Of a stretch of DNA of 9,351 nt, positions 1 to 5,738 are shown in pieces. Position 1 is the first letter of the stretch, and every line of letters begins with the position of its first letter. The notes beneath the pieces were generated by a model, which was given only the letters and a program-made list of their open reading frames with translations, was not told the origin of the DNA and ran no database searches. The translations under genes were made by a program, and so were the position numbers. Source of the DNA: an uncultured Campylobacter sp. (GTDB taxonomy: Bacteria; Campylobacterota; Campylobacteria; Campylobacterales; Campylobacteraceae); NCBI RefSeq assembly GCF_937997595.1, contig NZ_CALKTS010000056.1, forward strand, positions 1-9,351, written 5' to 3'.

Positions 1-1137
1 GCGGTTTTTAAAAAATTCGTCGCCGCAGGCAGCATCCCGCACAGTATATTTTTCGGCGCCGCAGGCAGCGGTAAAACGACGATGGCGCGCGTGATCGCAA
101 GCGAGCTGAACTACGATTTTTACGAGCTTGACGCTACGAGCCTGAAGGTCGAGGATATCCGCAAAATTCTATCCTCGCACGCGGGCTCGCTCATCAAGCC
201 GCTCATTTTCATCGACGAGATCCACCGCCTCAGCAAGACGCAGCAGGAGGTGCTGCTAATCCCGATGGAGAACTACGCCGCGATCATCATCGGCGCGACG
301 ACGGAAAATCCGCAGTTTGTGCTAAGCAGCGGCATCCGCTCACGCTCGATGATCTTTGAGTTCGAACCGCTTAGCTACGAGGATTTGGAGGCGCTTTTGG
401 CGCGGGTGCAGGGCGAGATCGGCTTTGAGATGGACGAGGAGGCGCGAAAATACCTGCTAAACTCCAGCAGCGGCGATGCGAGGAGTATGTTAAATTTGCT
501 GGAATTTGCGCTTTTAGCAGACAGCGCCATTACGCTGGATACACTTCGCACGCTGCGCGCAAATGCCGTCGCTGCGGGCGTTAGCAGCGACGATCTGCAT
601 TATGAGCTTGCTAGCGCGATGATCAAAAGCCTGCGCGGCAGCGACGCCGACGCCGCGCTGTATTATGTCGCGAGGCTGATAGATGCGGGCGAGAGCGCGG
701 ATTTTATCGCGCGCAGGATGGTGATCCTAGCTAGCGAGGATATCGGCAATGCCAATCCAAACGCCCTAAATATCGCTACTAGCACGCTAAATGCCGTCAG
801 CAAGATCGGCTACCCCGAAGCTCGCATCATCTTAGGGCAATGCGCGATCTATCTGGCGCACAGCCCCAAGTCAAACGCCGCGTATTTGGGCATCAACGCC
901 GCTTTGAAGTTCGTCCGCTCCGCTGCGCCGCTGCCTACGCCGCGCTATCTCATCAACTCGGACAAGCAGATCGCAGACTACAAATACCCGCACGACTTCG
1001 GCGGCTGGGTCGAGCAGGCCTATATGAGCGAGGCGGCGAAATTTTACGAAAGTAAAGGGATTGGTTTTGAAAAGACGCTGGATGAGTGGTTGGCGCGATT
1101 GCGCAAAGAAAAGATCAATATCAAGGAACGAGAATGA
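1..1137 (+). CDS. rarA: Replication-associated recombination protein RarA (MgsA), AAA+ ATPase, 5'-truncated by the window edge
   Basis: RarA is an AAA+ ATPase of the clamp-loader/RuvB-like clade that acts at stalled replication forks. The frame is open from base 1, so the ATG at 82 is internal: the Walker A motif GAAGSGKTT is encoded at 55-81, just before it. About 25 N-terminal residues are estimated to be missing, by comparison with Campylobacter RarA proteins as I remember them; 378 residues are visible. Seen in order: Walker B (LIFIDEIHR), sensor 1 (IIIGATTENP), the arginine-finger region (GIRSRSMIFEF), sensor 2 (SSGDARSMLN), then the RarA-specific C-terminal region with LRGSDADAALYYVARLIDAG, ILASEDIGNANP and YKYPHDFGGWVEQAY. 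The stop TGA overlaps the next start as ATGA at 1134-1137, suggesting translational coupling. The family call is secure; only the start is unseen. Confidence 0.95.
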   Translation, partial: AVFKKFVAAGSIPHSIFFGAAGSGKTTMARVIASELNYDFYELDATSLKVEDIRKILSSHAGSLIKPLIFIDEIHRLSKTQQEVLLIPMENYAAIIIGATTENPQFVLSSGIRSRSMIFEFEPLSYEDLEALLARVQGEIGFEMDEEARKYLLNSSSGDARSMLNLLEFALLADSAITLDTLRTLRANAVAAGVSSDDLHYELASAMIKSLRGSDADAALYYVARLIDAGESADFIARRMVILASEDIGNANPNALNIATSTLNAVSKIGYPEARIILGQCAIYLAHSPKSNAAYLGINAALKFVRSAAPLPTPRYLINSDKQIADYKYPHDFGGWVEQAYMSEAAKFYESKGIGFEKTLDEWLARLRKEKINIKERE

Positions 1138-1490
1138 ACTTCAGCAGCGTCCTAAAACTAATGAAGCAGCGCTACGGCGCGGATGGCGAGTATCTGTGGG
1201 ATGAATATCCGAATTTTGCGGTTTTTCGTCACGCAGGAGGGAAGCGCAAGTGGTTTGCGCTTTTGATGCGCGGGCTTGCAAACGAAAAGCTCGGTCGCGC
1301 ACTTCCTGGCTCAAGCGACGTGATAAATTTAAAAGTTTCGCCCGATTTGGCGGCAATTTTGCGTGACGAAAAAGGAATTTTTGCAGCCTATCATATGAAT
1401 AAAAAGCACTGGATCAGCGTCTGCCTTGATGCGGTGCCGCGCGAACAGATAGAGGATCTAATCGAGCATAGCAGGGAGCTTACGAGGTAG
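1134..1490 (+). CDS. MmcQ/YjbR family (DUF419) small putative DNA-binding protein
   Basis: A 118-residue protein of the MmcQ/YjbR family, whose fold is similar to a cyanobacterial-type double-wing DNA-binding domain; the biochemical role is not established. Family features seen: an N-terminal helix with YGADGEYLWDEYPNFAVFR (about 14-32), a strand region with KRKWFALLM (37-45), the central VINLKVSPDLAAILRD (63-78), and the conserved end GIFAAYHMNKKHWISVCLD followed by an acidic C-terminal helix (104-118). The ATG at 1134 is chosen over an upstream in-frame ATG at 1086: it has AAGGA at 1123-1127 six bases ahead, and the residues before it read through the rarA tail without family similarity. 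It overlaps rarA by four bases, so the two are probably one transcript. A large hairpin begins directly after its stop. Confidence 0.88.
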   Translation: MNFSSVLKLMKQRYGADGEYLWDEYPNFAVFRHAGGKRKWFALLMRGLANEKLGRALPGSSDVINLKVSPDLAAILRDEKGIFAAYHMNKKHWISVCLDAVPREQIEDLIEHSRELTR

Positions 1491-1560
1491 AATTTGCGCC
1501 TGGGCTCGGTTTAAATTTGCGTGCGAAAGAGGCTAAATTTGAACCGAGAGCGCAAATTTT
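1491..1560 (+). repeat. Large imperfect inverted repeat (hairpin) after yjbR, with AAATTT motifs; possible terminator
   Basis: Outer arms AATTTGCGC (1491-1499) and GCGCAAATT (1550-1558) are exact reverse complements. Inner arms CTCGGTTTAAATTT (1505-1518) and AAATTTGAACCGAG (1535-1548) pair over 14 positions with one G-U wobble. The loop is 16 nt (1519-1534), with asymmetric unpaired CTGGG on the left and one A on the right. It starts on the base after the yjbR stop and ends in four Ts (1557-1560), so it could end the rarA-yjbR transcript. The T-run is short and half of it is part of the stem, so a strong intrinsic terminator is not certain. It may instead be a member of a dispersed AAATTT palindromic repeat family: it shares TAAATTTGAACCG with 5301-5313. 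Confidence 0.6.
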
Positions 1561-1606
1561 AACGGCTCACAGAGCTTAAATTTAAAAATATTCGCAAGGA
1601 GCGCGG

Positions 1607-2620
1607 ATGAATGAGCAAAATTTGAAATATATCGCAAATTTAAAAGCGCAGGACGTGCCGTGGAGTAGGCTCACGACCGCTTACGGCAGGGCGAGCGAGT
1701 TTCCCAAAATTTTTGAGAAACTCGCGCGGGCAATCGAAGCTTGTGATGCGGCGCGCAGTTCGGGCGGCGAGCAAAATTTAAAAAGCAAGTCCGGAGCAGG
1801 GCAAAATTTAAAAAGCGAGCCCGGTTGCGGGCAAAATTCTACGGATGCGGCAAGATGCGGCGCGGCGCAAAATTCCGTAAATTTAGCGCAAAAGAGTGAG
1901 TCGAAATTTAAAAAGGCAGATAACGAAGTGGCGAAATTTAAAGCGGGCGGAGAGACGGAATCTAAAACGGACGCAGCGAAGTGCGGCGAGGTGGAATTTA
2001 AGAGTGCGGATAGCGTGGCGATAAAATTTAAAGCGAGCCAGGCGAGTAAATTTAAAACGAGCGCGGCGGATAAGAGCTCGAATGCGAGCGAGCGGGATAA
2101 ATTTGACGCCAAGGACCTTCAGGATGCGCTTAGTAAGATTTTTAACGAGATGGAGCATCAAAGTACGCTTTGGTACGCAACACCTTTTACGCTGCTCTTT
2201 TTGGCGCGCATCTTTATGTATGCGCGCGCCGTGGCGGGCAAAAACGCGAATAAAAATAATCAAAACGCCGTGGCGGGCAAAAAGCAAAACTATGCGGCAA
2301 GCAAAAACGACGAAAACGACAACTGCGAAAACGAAGCGGCAGGCTTTATCGCGGCTCGGCTCGGCGGATTTTTTGCGTTTATGCTTGAGATTTGCGATGA
2401 CGCCGATAAGATCTCGCACGCAGCGCCGCTAGCGAGCTTTTCGGATATGCTTGCGGAAAAATATCTGTGGCCGCAGAGCGATGAGAATGACGAGGAGCTC
2501 TGGGAGGAGCACTTTTACGACGATGAGCTATTTTATAGCCTCTATTTCTATTCGCGGGCGGTTTTGGACGCGACGGGAGTGGACTTTGCGCAGTTTAAGC
2601 CTGGGCCGGGTGGCGTTTAA
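1607..2620 (+). CDS. Unrecognised protein, HEAT-like/immunity-like core with two repetitive low-complexity insertions
   Basis: I do not recognise this 337-residue protein by name. Start ATG 1607 has AAGGAG at 1596-1601, five bases ahead. The conserved-looking parts are residues 1-47 (VPWSRLTTAYGRASEFPKIF at 17-36), 168-205 (HQSTLWYATPFTLLFLARIF at 184-203) and 245-325, with an acidic aromatic end (EEHFYDDELFYSLYFYS). The pattern W-x-x-L-x-x-x-YG-A-x-x-x-P followed by HQ-T-x-x-A-T-x-x-x-x-x-FL resembles HEAT-repeat-like proteins often found as putative immunity proteins; this is from memory and weak. Between these parts lie residues of about 50-167 (rich in K, S, A, Q with QNLKS and KFK repeats) and 206-244 (N/K-rich with a repeated AVAGK). 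No signal peptide or clear membrane span is seen. No toxin gene adjoins it. The coding call is supported by the strong ribosome binding site, the length and the non-random conserved ends. Confidence 0.8.
   Translation: MNEQNLKYIANLKAQDVPWSRLTTAYGRASEFPKIFEKLARAIEACDAARSSGGEQNLKSKSGAGQNLKSEPGCGQNSTDAARCGAAQNSVNLAQKSESKFKKADNEVAKFKAGGETESKTDAAKCGEVEFKSADSVAIKFKASQASKFKTSAADKSSNASERDKFDAKDLQDALSKIFNEMEHQSTLWYATPFTLLFLARIFMYARAVAGKNANKNNQNAVAGKKQNYAASKNDENDNCENEAAGFIAARLGGFFAFMLEICDDADKISHAAPLASFSDMLAEKYLWPQSDENDEELWEEHFYDDELFYSLYFYSRAVLDATGVDFAQFKPGPGGV
1771..1860 (+). repeat. 30-bp tandem repeat, three units, encoding a 10-residue repeat
   Basis: Units at 1771-1800, 1801-1830 and 1831-1860 each begin GCAAAATT and end in a GC-rich GCRGG/GCGG tail. 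The first two share GCAAAATTTAAAAAGC; the third has diverged after GCAAAATT. They encode QNLKSKSGAG, QNLKSEPGCG and QNSTDAARCG at residues 56-85 of the protein at 1607-2620. Further AAATTTAAA copies follow at 1904, 1934, 2024 and 2048. Nearly all spacings between AAATTT cores are multiples of three (30, 75, 30, 90, 24, 51), with one 25-base step that changes the phase from Asn-Leu-Lys to Lys-Phe-Lys. Confidence 0.85.
2228..2283 (+). repeat. 17-bp exact direct repeat, 39-bp period, inside the gene at 1607-2620
   Basis: GCCGTGGCGGGCAAAAA occurs at 2228-2244 and again at 2267-2283. The 39-bp step is 13 codons, so it encodes AVAGKN and AVAGKK at residues 208-213 and 221-226. It sits in a second, Asn/Lys-rich insertion (about residues 206-244) between two better-structured parts of the protein. 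A duplication within the coding frame is the simplest explanation. Confidence 0.85.
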
Positions 2621-2831
2621 GGCTACGCCGCCTCGCCCCTTGGCTCTAAATTTGGGGCGACAGGGCGCGCTTTGGCGATGCTTTGTTTAAATTTAGACTT
2701 CAAAAAATTTTAAAATTCTTTAAAAATTTACGGCATGCGGAATTTACAGATCGTCTTTTTAAATTTAAAATTCGCGCGATTTTTGATCGGCGGTGCGGTT
2801 AAGCTGCGGGTAACGCTTTTAAATTTAGATT

Positions 2832-2869
2832 GCCGCGAAGCTTTAAATCCGCTTGCGGCGCGGCTTTTT
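2832..2869 (+). terminator. Probable intrinsic terminator for the rightward transcript
   Basis: GCCGCG (2832-2837) pairs with CGCGGC (2859-2864). The stem continues AAGC (2838-2841) with GCTT (2851-2854), leaving a GCGG bulge on the right arm and a 9-nt loop, and five Ts follow (2865-2869). It lies at a convergent junction and overlaps the TAA (2870-2868) of the leftward gene. It is about 210 bases past the stop of the plus-strand gene at 1607-2620. The rest of 2621-2831 is AT-rich, with TTTAAATTT at 2686, 2758 and 2818 and no supportable gene. For leftward transcripts there is no T-run next to the stem, so I call it one-directional. Confidence 0.55.
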
Positions 2870-3632
2870 ATGTGGTTTTAAAAAGATACCAATTCGGCGC
2901 AATTTTTTCTATCATTATAAACTCGCTAGGACTCATTTGTGGCAGGTCAGCTTCATCTTGCACCCGCAAAAAGCCCACGGAGTTATCGGTGACCCCGCCG
3001 ATGAGCAGCATAAATCTTTTGCCGCTCGTCTCGGCGTGAGAGAGATGCAGGCTTTTGATCTCTGCTTTAGCGCGCTCGGACTCACCGCTAGCGTAAAGCT
3101 CGTAAATTTTTTCAAATGCCGCTAGGTTTTGTTTGCCGAACCCCACAAGCTCTTTATCGGGCGCCAAGATTAGCTTTAAATTTACGATATCTGCATCAGT
3201 TCTTTGCTCAAATTCGCGTTTTTGCGCCTCGTTAAATTTTTCATATTCGCTTACGATAGCCTCAATAATGGCGGTTTGCGCTAAAACTCGCACGGCGTAG
3301 ATCCCGTCCTCCTTGGTATAGACATAGAGATCGAAGTGCTTCTCTTTAGAGCCCAAAAATACGTGAAAAATCTCGCTAAATTCGCTGCTGCGTCCAAGCG
3401 GAGCAACTGTGATTTCGCTATAGTTATCCGCCGCGTAGAATTTACGCTTTAAATAGCTTCTCATCTCGCCTTTAAAATAAAGATTTTTATCGAAGTTTGT
3501 GTCGCTAAACAGCGAGCGGACGAGCTCCTCATTGGGGCTGGCGTTTAGGCTTAACGCGCAGCTTGCGCAAAGTATTAGAGGAGCAAAAATTTTTGAAAAT
3601 CCTGCCGTTTTAAAAAATCTGAATAAGCTCAA
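2868..3632 (-). CDS. Predicted exported (periplasmic) protein of unknown function
   Basis: A 254-residue protein that I do not recognise. The start is a TTG at 3632: no in-frame ATG occurs before residue 57, the TTG is preceded by AAAAGG six bases upstream, and it gives an intact signal peptide. That signal has basic residues at 5 and 8, a hydrophobic stretch around 14-28, and a likely signal peptidase I site after LNA (31). The two cysteines at 22 and 25 do not fit a good lipobox. The mature part is mixed alpha/beta with a Lys/Glu-rich helix near 125-145, a helical stretch near 165-195, and a strand-rich end with FMLLIGGVTDNSVGFLRVQ and NWYLFKTT. No repeats or membrane spans follow the signal. 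It is last in the minus-strand gene run, 95 bases after hemC, and that AT-rich gap could hold its own promoter. It is probably a Campylobacter-restricted periplasmic protein. Confidence 0.75.
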   Translation of the reverse strand: MSLFRFFKTAGFSKIFAPLILCASCALSLNASPNEELVRSLFSDTNFDKNLYFKGEMRSYLKRKFYAADNYSEITVAPLGRSSEFSEIFHVFLGSKEKHFDLYVYTKEDGIYAVRVLAQTAIIEAIVSEYEKFNEAQKREFEQRTDADIVNLKLILAPDKELVGFGKQNLAAFEKIYELYASGESERAKAEIKSLHLSHAETSGKRFMLLIGGVTDNSVGFLRVQDEADLPQMSPSEFIMIEKIAPNWYLFKTT

Positions 3633-3727
3633 AATTTAACCTTTTGAAATTTTATAAATTTAAAAAGTCTATAAATTCTAGAAATTTTAAAATTTTGCAA
3701 ATTTTAAAACTCCGTAAATTTCACCTT

Positions 3728-4657
3728 TTATAGGCTCGCCATCTCTTCGGCACGCGCAAGAAGCTGTTTTGCGCCCTTTTCGATAAAAACTCGCGCGAGT
3801 TCCGCGCCTACGCCTTGGTATTGCGATTTTTGCGCGACGATGCTTTGGCGTATGCTCTCGCTGCCGTCCGGTAGGCCCACGATCGCGCTGATGTGGATAT
3901 TTTCGCCGTCAAGGCGCGCGTTGATGCCGATCGGCACCTGGCAGCCGCCCTCCAAAACCCTAACGAAATCCCGCTCTACTGTCGTTTCGATGATCGCGCG
4001 CTCGTCTTTTAGAAATTCTATCGCGCGCAGGATTTGCGGCTCGTCCACCGCCTCGATGCCGAGCGCTCCTTGCCCCATCGCAGGGATCATCTGCGAGATT
4101 TCAAAGGGCGCTATGTGCTTTATCTCGGCGCGTAAATTTAATCGGTTGATGCCCGCCATCGCCAAGATAATCGCATCGAATTCCCCGTCTTTGAGCTTTC
4201 GCAAGCGGGTTTGGACGTTGCCGCGCAAGGAGATCACCTCTAAATCAGGCCGCATGCTAAGCAGCTGCATCTTGCGGCGAAGGCTCGTGGTACCGACTTT
4301 TGCGCCGCGGGGCAGCTCATCAAATTTAGAGTATTTTTCGCTAATCATCGCATCGCGCACGTCCTCACGCGCGCAGATCGCCGCTAGCACTAGCCCCTGC
4401 GGAAACTCCACGGGCACGTCTTTTAGGCTATGTACGGCGATGTGAGCTTCGCCGCGAAGCATACTCTCCTCAAGCTCTTTCGTAAAAAGCCCCTTGCCGC
4501 CGATCTTTGCAAGCGGCGTGTCTAAAATTTTATCGCCTTTGGTTTTCATGCTTTTTAGCTGCGCTCGGATGCCATGCGCTTCAAGCAGCGATGCGATGTG
4601 TTCGCTCTGCCACAGCGCAAGCACGCTGCCGCGCGTAGCGATGATCAAATTTTTCAT
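3728..4657 (-). CDS. hemC: Porphobilinogen deaminase (hydroxymethylbilane synthase)
   Basis: HemC is the cytoplasmic enzyme that joins four porphobilinogen molecules into the linear tetrapyrrole hydroxymethylbilane, for haem and sirohaem synthesis. The 309-residue length is normal. Key residues are visible: Arg9 in IATRGSVLALWQ, the KGLFTKELEESML loop (55-67), catalytic Asp80 in HSLKDVP, Arg127/Arg128 in GTTSLRRK and Arg145 in SLRGNVQTRL. MGQGALGIE follows at 194-202, and the dipyrromethane cofactor cysteine is Cys239 in EGGCQVPIG. The start ATG 4657 overlaps the upstream fxsA stop by four bases (ATGA), with AGGAGAGGA three bases ahead, so translation is probably coupled to fxsA. All catalytic positions are present and nothing looks broken. 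Confidence 0.97.
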   Translation of the reverse strand: MKNLIIATRGSVLALWQSEHIASLLEAHGIRAQLKSMKTKGDKILDTPLAKIGGKGLFTKELEESMLRGEAHIAVHSLKDVPVEFPQGLVLAAICAREDVRDAMISEKYSKFDELPRGAKVGTTSLRRKMQLLSMRPDLEVISLRGNVQTRLRKLKDGEFDAIILAMAGINRLNLRAEIKHIAPFEISQMIPAMGQGALGIEAVDEPQILRAIEFLKDERAIIETTVERDFVRVLEGGCQVPIGINARLDGENIHISAIVGLPDGSESIRQSIVAQKSQYQGVGAELARVFIEKGAKQLLARAEEMASL

Positions 4658-5106
4658 TTTTCCTCTCCTATGCTTTTTCGAATCTCGATTTCGTTCTCTT
4701 CGATCACCTCTACGTCGATTACGTCGTCGTTTGCGCGGCTGCGTCGCCAGAATTTTCGTTCGCTTTTTTCGGAATTTTCGCTGCTAGCGTTAAATTTAGG
4801 CACGTCGCTGGTGACGCAGTAAAACGACGCAGTGATTATGCAAACGCCCAAAATATCGCCGAAAATGCCAGGTGCAATGAGAAAAACGCCGCCTACGACG
4901 AAGCCTACGCCGCTTAAAATTTCTTTCGGCGAGATTTTCATTAGATTAAAAAAGCCCATCCACGAGCGGTTTGCTACGACGTATCCGCCTAAAATCGCGC
5001 TTATGACGATCTCCACCGCGTATGCCGCGAAGCCGTTTGCGCTTACGAAATAATAGGTCGTAAATGCCTCAATTATCAGATATGGAACGATCAAAAGCCT
5101 AAACAT
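4654..5106 (-). CDS. fxsA: FxsA family membrane protein
   Basis: FxsA-family proteins are small inner-membrane proteins; E. coli FxsA is known for relieving F-plasmid exclusion of phage T7, but the general cellular role is unclear. This 150-residue protein has four hydrophobic segments (about 3-21, 26-45, 64-79 and 82-97). It carries the family hallmark GGVFLIAPGIFGDILG at 72-87, a glycine/proline-rich hairpin between the last two spans. The tail (about 100-150) is hydrophilic and strongly charged: first Ser/Lys/Arg, then Asp/Glu-rich. The ATG at 5106 has AAGGA five bases upstream. It overlaps hemC by ATGA and lies 65 bases after the phosphatase gene. The family call is good; use of the symbol is by similarity only. 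Confidence 0.88.
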   Translation of the reverse strand: MFRLLIVPYLIIEAFTTYYFVSANGFAAYAVEIVISAILGGYVVANRSWMGFFNLMKISPKEILSGVGFVVGGVFLIAPGIFGDILGVCIITASFYCVTSDVPKFNASSENSEKSERKFWRRSRANDDVIDVEVIEENEIEIRKSIGEEK

Positions 5107-5150
5107 ATTTTTCCTTGAATTATCGCTTTAAATCGCGCCTCTTTAAAGAC

Positions 5151-5176
5151 GCTAAAATTTAATCGCGGATTTTAGC
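5151..5176 (-). other. Perfect 8-bp inverted repeat overlapping the phosphatase stop codon
   Basis: GCTAAAAT (5151-5158) and ATTTTAGC (5169-5176) are exact reverse complements around a 10-nt loop, and the phosphatase TAA (5174-5172) lies in one arm. A second, AT-rich inverted repeat, CTTTAAA/TTTAAAG (5126-5132 and 5142-5148), follows in the same 65-base gap before fxsA. Neither has a U-run on the minus strand, so they look more like mRNA processing or stability hairpins than terminators. Confidence 0.4.
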
Positions 5177-5732
5177 AAATTCCGTCTGAATTTTTAATGT
5201 ATCGCAAGAGCCCCTCGCAGCCGCGTTTGATATCTGCGTAGCAGCGCTCAAAATCGCGCGTGTAGTATGGATCGGCGATTTGTAGGCATTCGGAGGCGGT
5301 TAAATTTGAACCGGCGCCTTTTAAATTTAAGCCGGTTTGTTTTGCCGAGCCTTTGAAATTTCGCGCATCGCAGCTTGTAAAATTTCTCCCTGCAAATTCC
5401 AAAAGAAATTTTACCTTAGCCATATCCTTGCCGCGAAAAATTCGCCCCAGCGAGCGCATATTTTCATCATCCATGCAAAGTATCAGATCGTAGCGCTCGT
5501 AGTCTGCGGGCGTGACCTGCACGGCGCGATGCGCTACGAGCGGTACCTTTTGCTCTTTTAGCACGCGCTGCGTTTCGTAGTAGGGCGGCGAGCCGATCTC
5601 GTCGGCGTGCGTAGCGGCAGAATCTACGCTCACTCGCGCACTTAGACCGCTTTGATTAATGAAATTTTGCATCACGGACTGCGCCATCGGCGAGCGGCAG
5701 ATATTGCCGTGACAGACGAAAAGTAGCCTCAC
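5172..5732 (-). CDS. Low-molecular-weight protein tyrosine phosphatase with an extended pre-DPYY loop
   Basis: This cytoplasmic phosphatase family (also related to the arsenate reductase fold) uses a cysteine nucleophile in a CX5R(S/T) P-loop. Here that is CHGNICRS at 7-14, with Cys7 as nucleophile and Arg13. The general-acid Asp is Asp154 in DPYY. Other family parts are VDSAATHADEIGSPP (36-50), HRAVQVTPADYERYDLILCMDDEN (68-91) and the C-terminal helix FERCYADIKRGCEGLL. Length is 186 residues, against the usual 140-160. The excess lies at about 115-151, where NFTS, NFKG, LNLKG and SNLT recur, encoded by AAATTT-bearing DNA. The start is GTG at 5732, six bases after the lolA stop, with only a weak ribosome binding site, so coupling to lolA translation is likely. 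It is active-looking by motif; the substrate is unknown. Confidence 0.92.
   Translation of the reverse strand: MRLLFVCHGNICRSPMAQSVMQNFINQSGLSARVSVDSAATHADEIGSPPYYETQRVLKEQKVPLVAHRAVQVTPADYERYDLILCMDDENMRSLGRIFRGKDMAKVKFLLEFAGRNFTSCDARNFKGSAKQTGLNLKGAGSNLTASECLQIADPYYTRDFERCYADIKRGCEGLLRYIKNSDGIC
5280..5390 (-). repeat. AAATTT-rich in-frame insertion in the phosphatase gene
   Basis: On the coding strand four AAATTT cores occur with steps of 24, 33 and 21 bases, all multiples of three, giving Asn-Phe/Leu each time (residues 117-118, 125-126, 136-137, 143-144). Local palindromes are present: CGGTT/AACCG around AAATTTG (5297-5313) and CCGGC/GCCGG (5311-5335) around TTTAAATTT. TAAATTTGAACCG at 5301-5313 is identical to 1534-1546 in the hairpin after yjbR. 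The segment lies between two conserved parts of the phosphatase and is absent from typical family members. Confidence 0.65.
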
Positions 5733-5738
5733 GCGCGC

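Noticed and set aside
1086..1133. Longer N-terminus for the YjbR-family gene
   Set aside because: The added residues come from the rarA tail in another frame, and the ATG at 1134 has a well-spaced AAGGA.
82..1137. ATG at 82 as the start of rarA
   Set aside because: The frame is open upstream to base 1 and encodes Walker A before this ATG, so the gene is cut by the window edge rather than short.
1771..2056. CRISPR-like array from regularly spaced AAATTTAAA
   Set aside because: The shared core is only about 9 bases, spacing is irregular, the spacers are related to each other, and the whole stretch is coding.
1681..2432. Overlapping open frames on both strands within the gene at 1607-2620
   Set aside because: They are shadows of the repetitive tract: the minus-strand products are strings of KFxF/RARFKF without family features and without ribosome binding sites.
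2609..2632. Terminator directly after the gene at 1607-2620 (GGTGGCGT/ACGCCGCC)
   Set aside because: The stem is real but has no T-run after it; the hairpin at 2832-2869 is a better candidate.
3633..3727. Separate promoter before the exported protein gene
   Set aside because: The 95 bases are almost all A and T, so -10-like strings occur by chance and none stands out.
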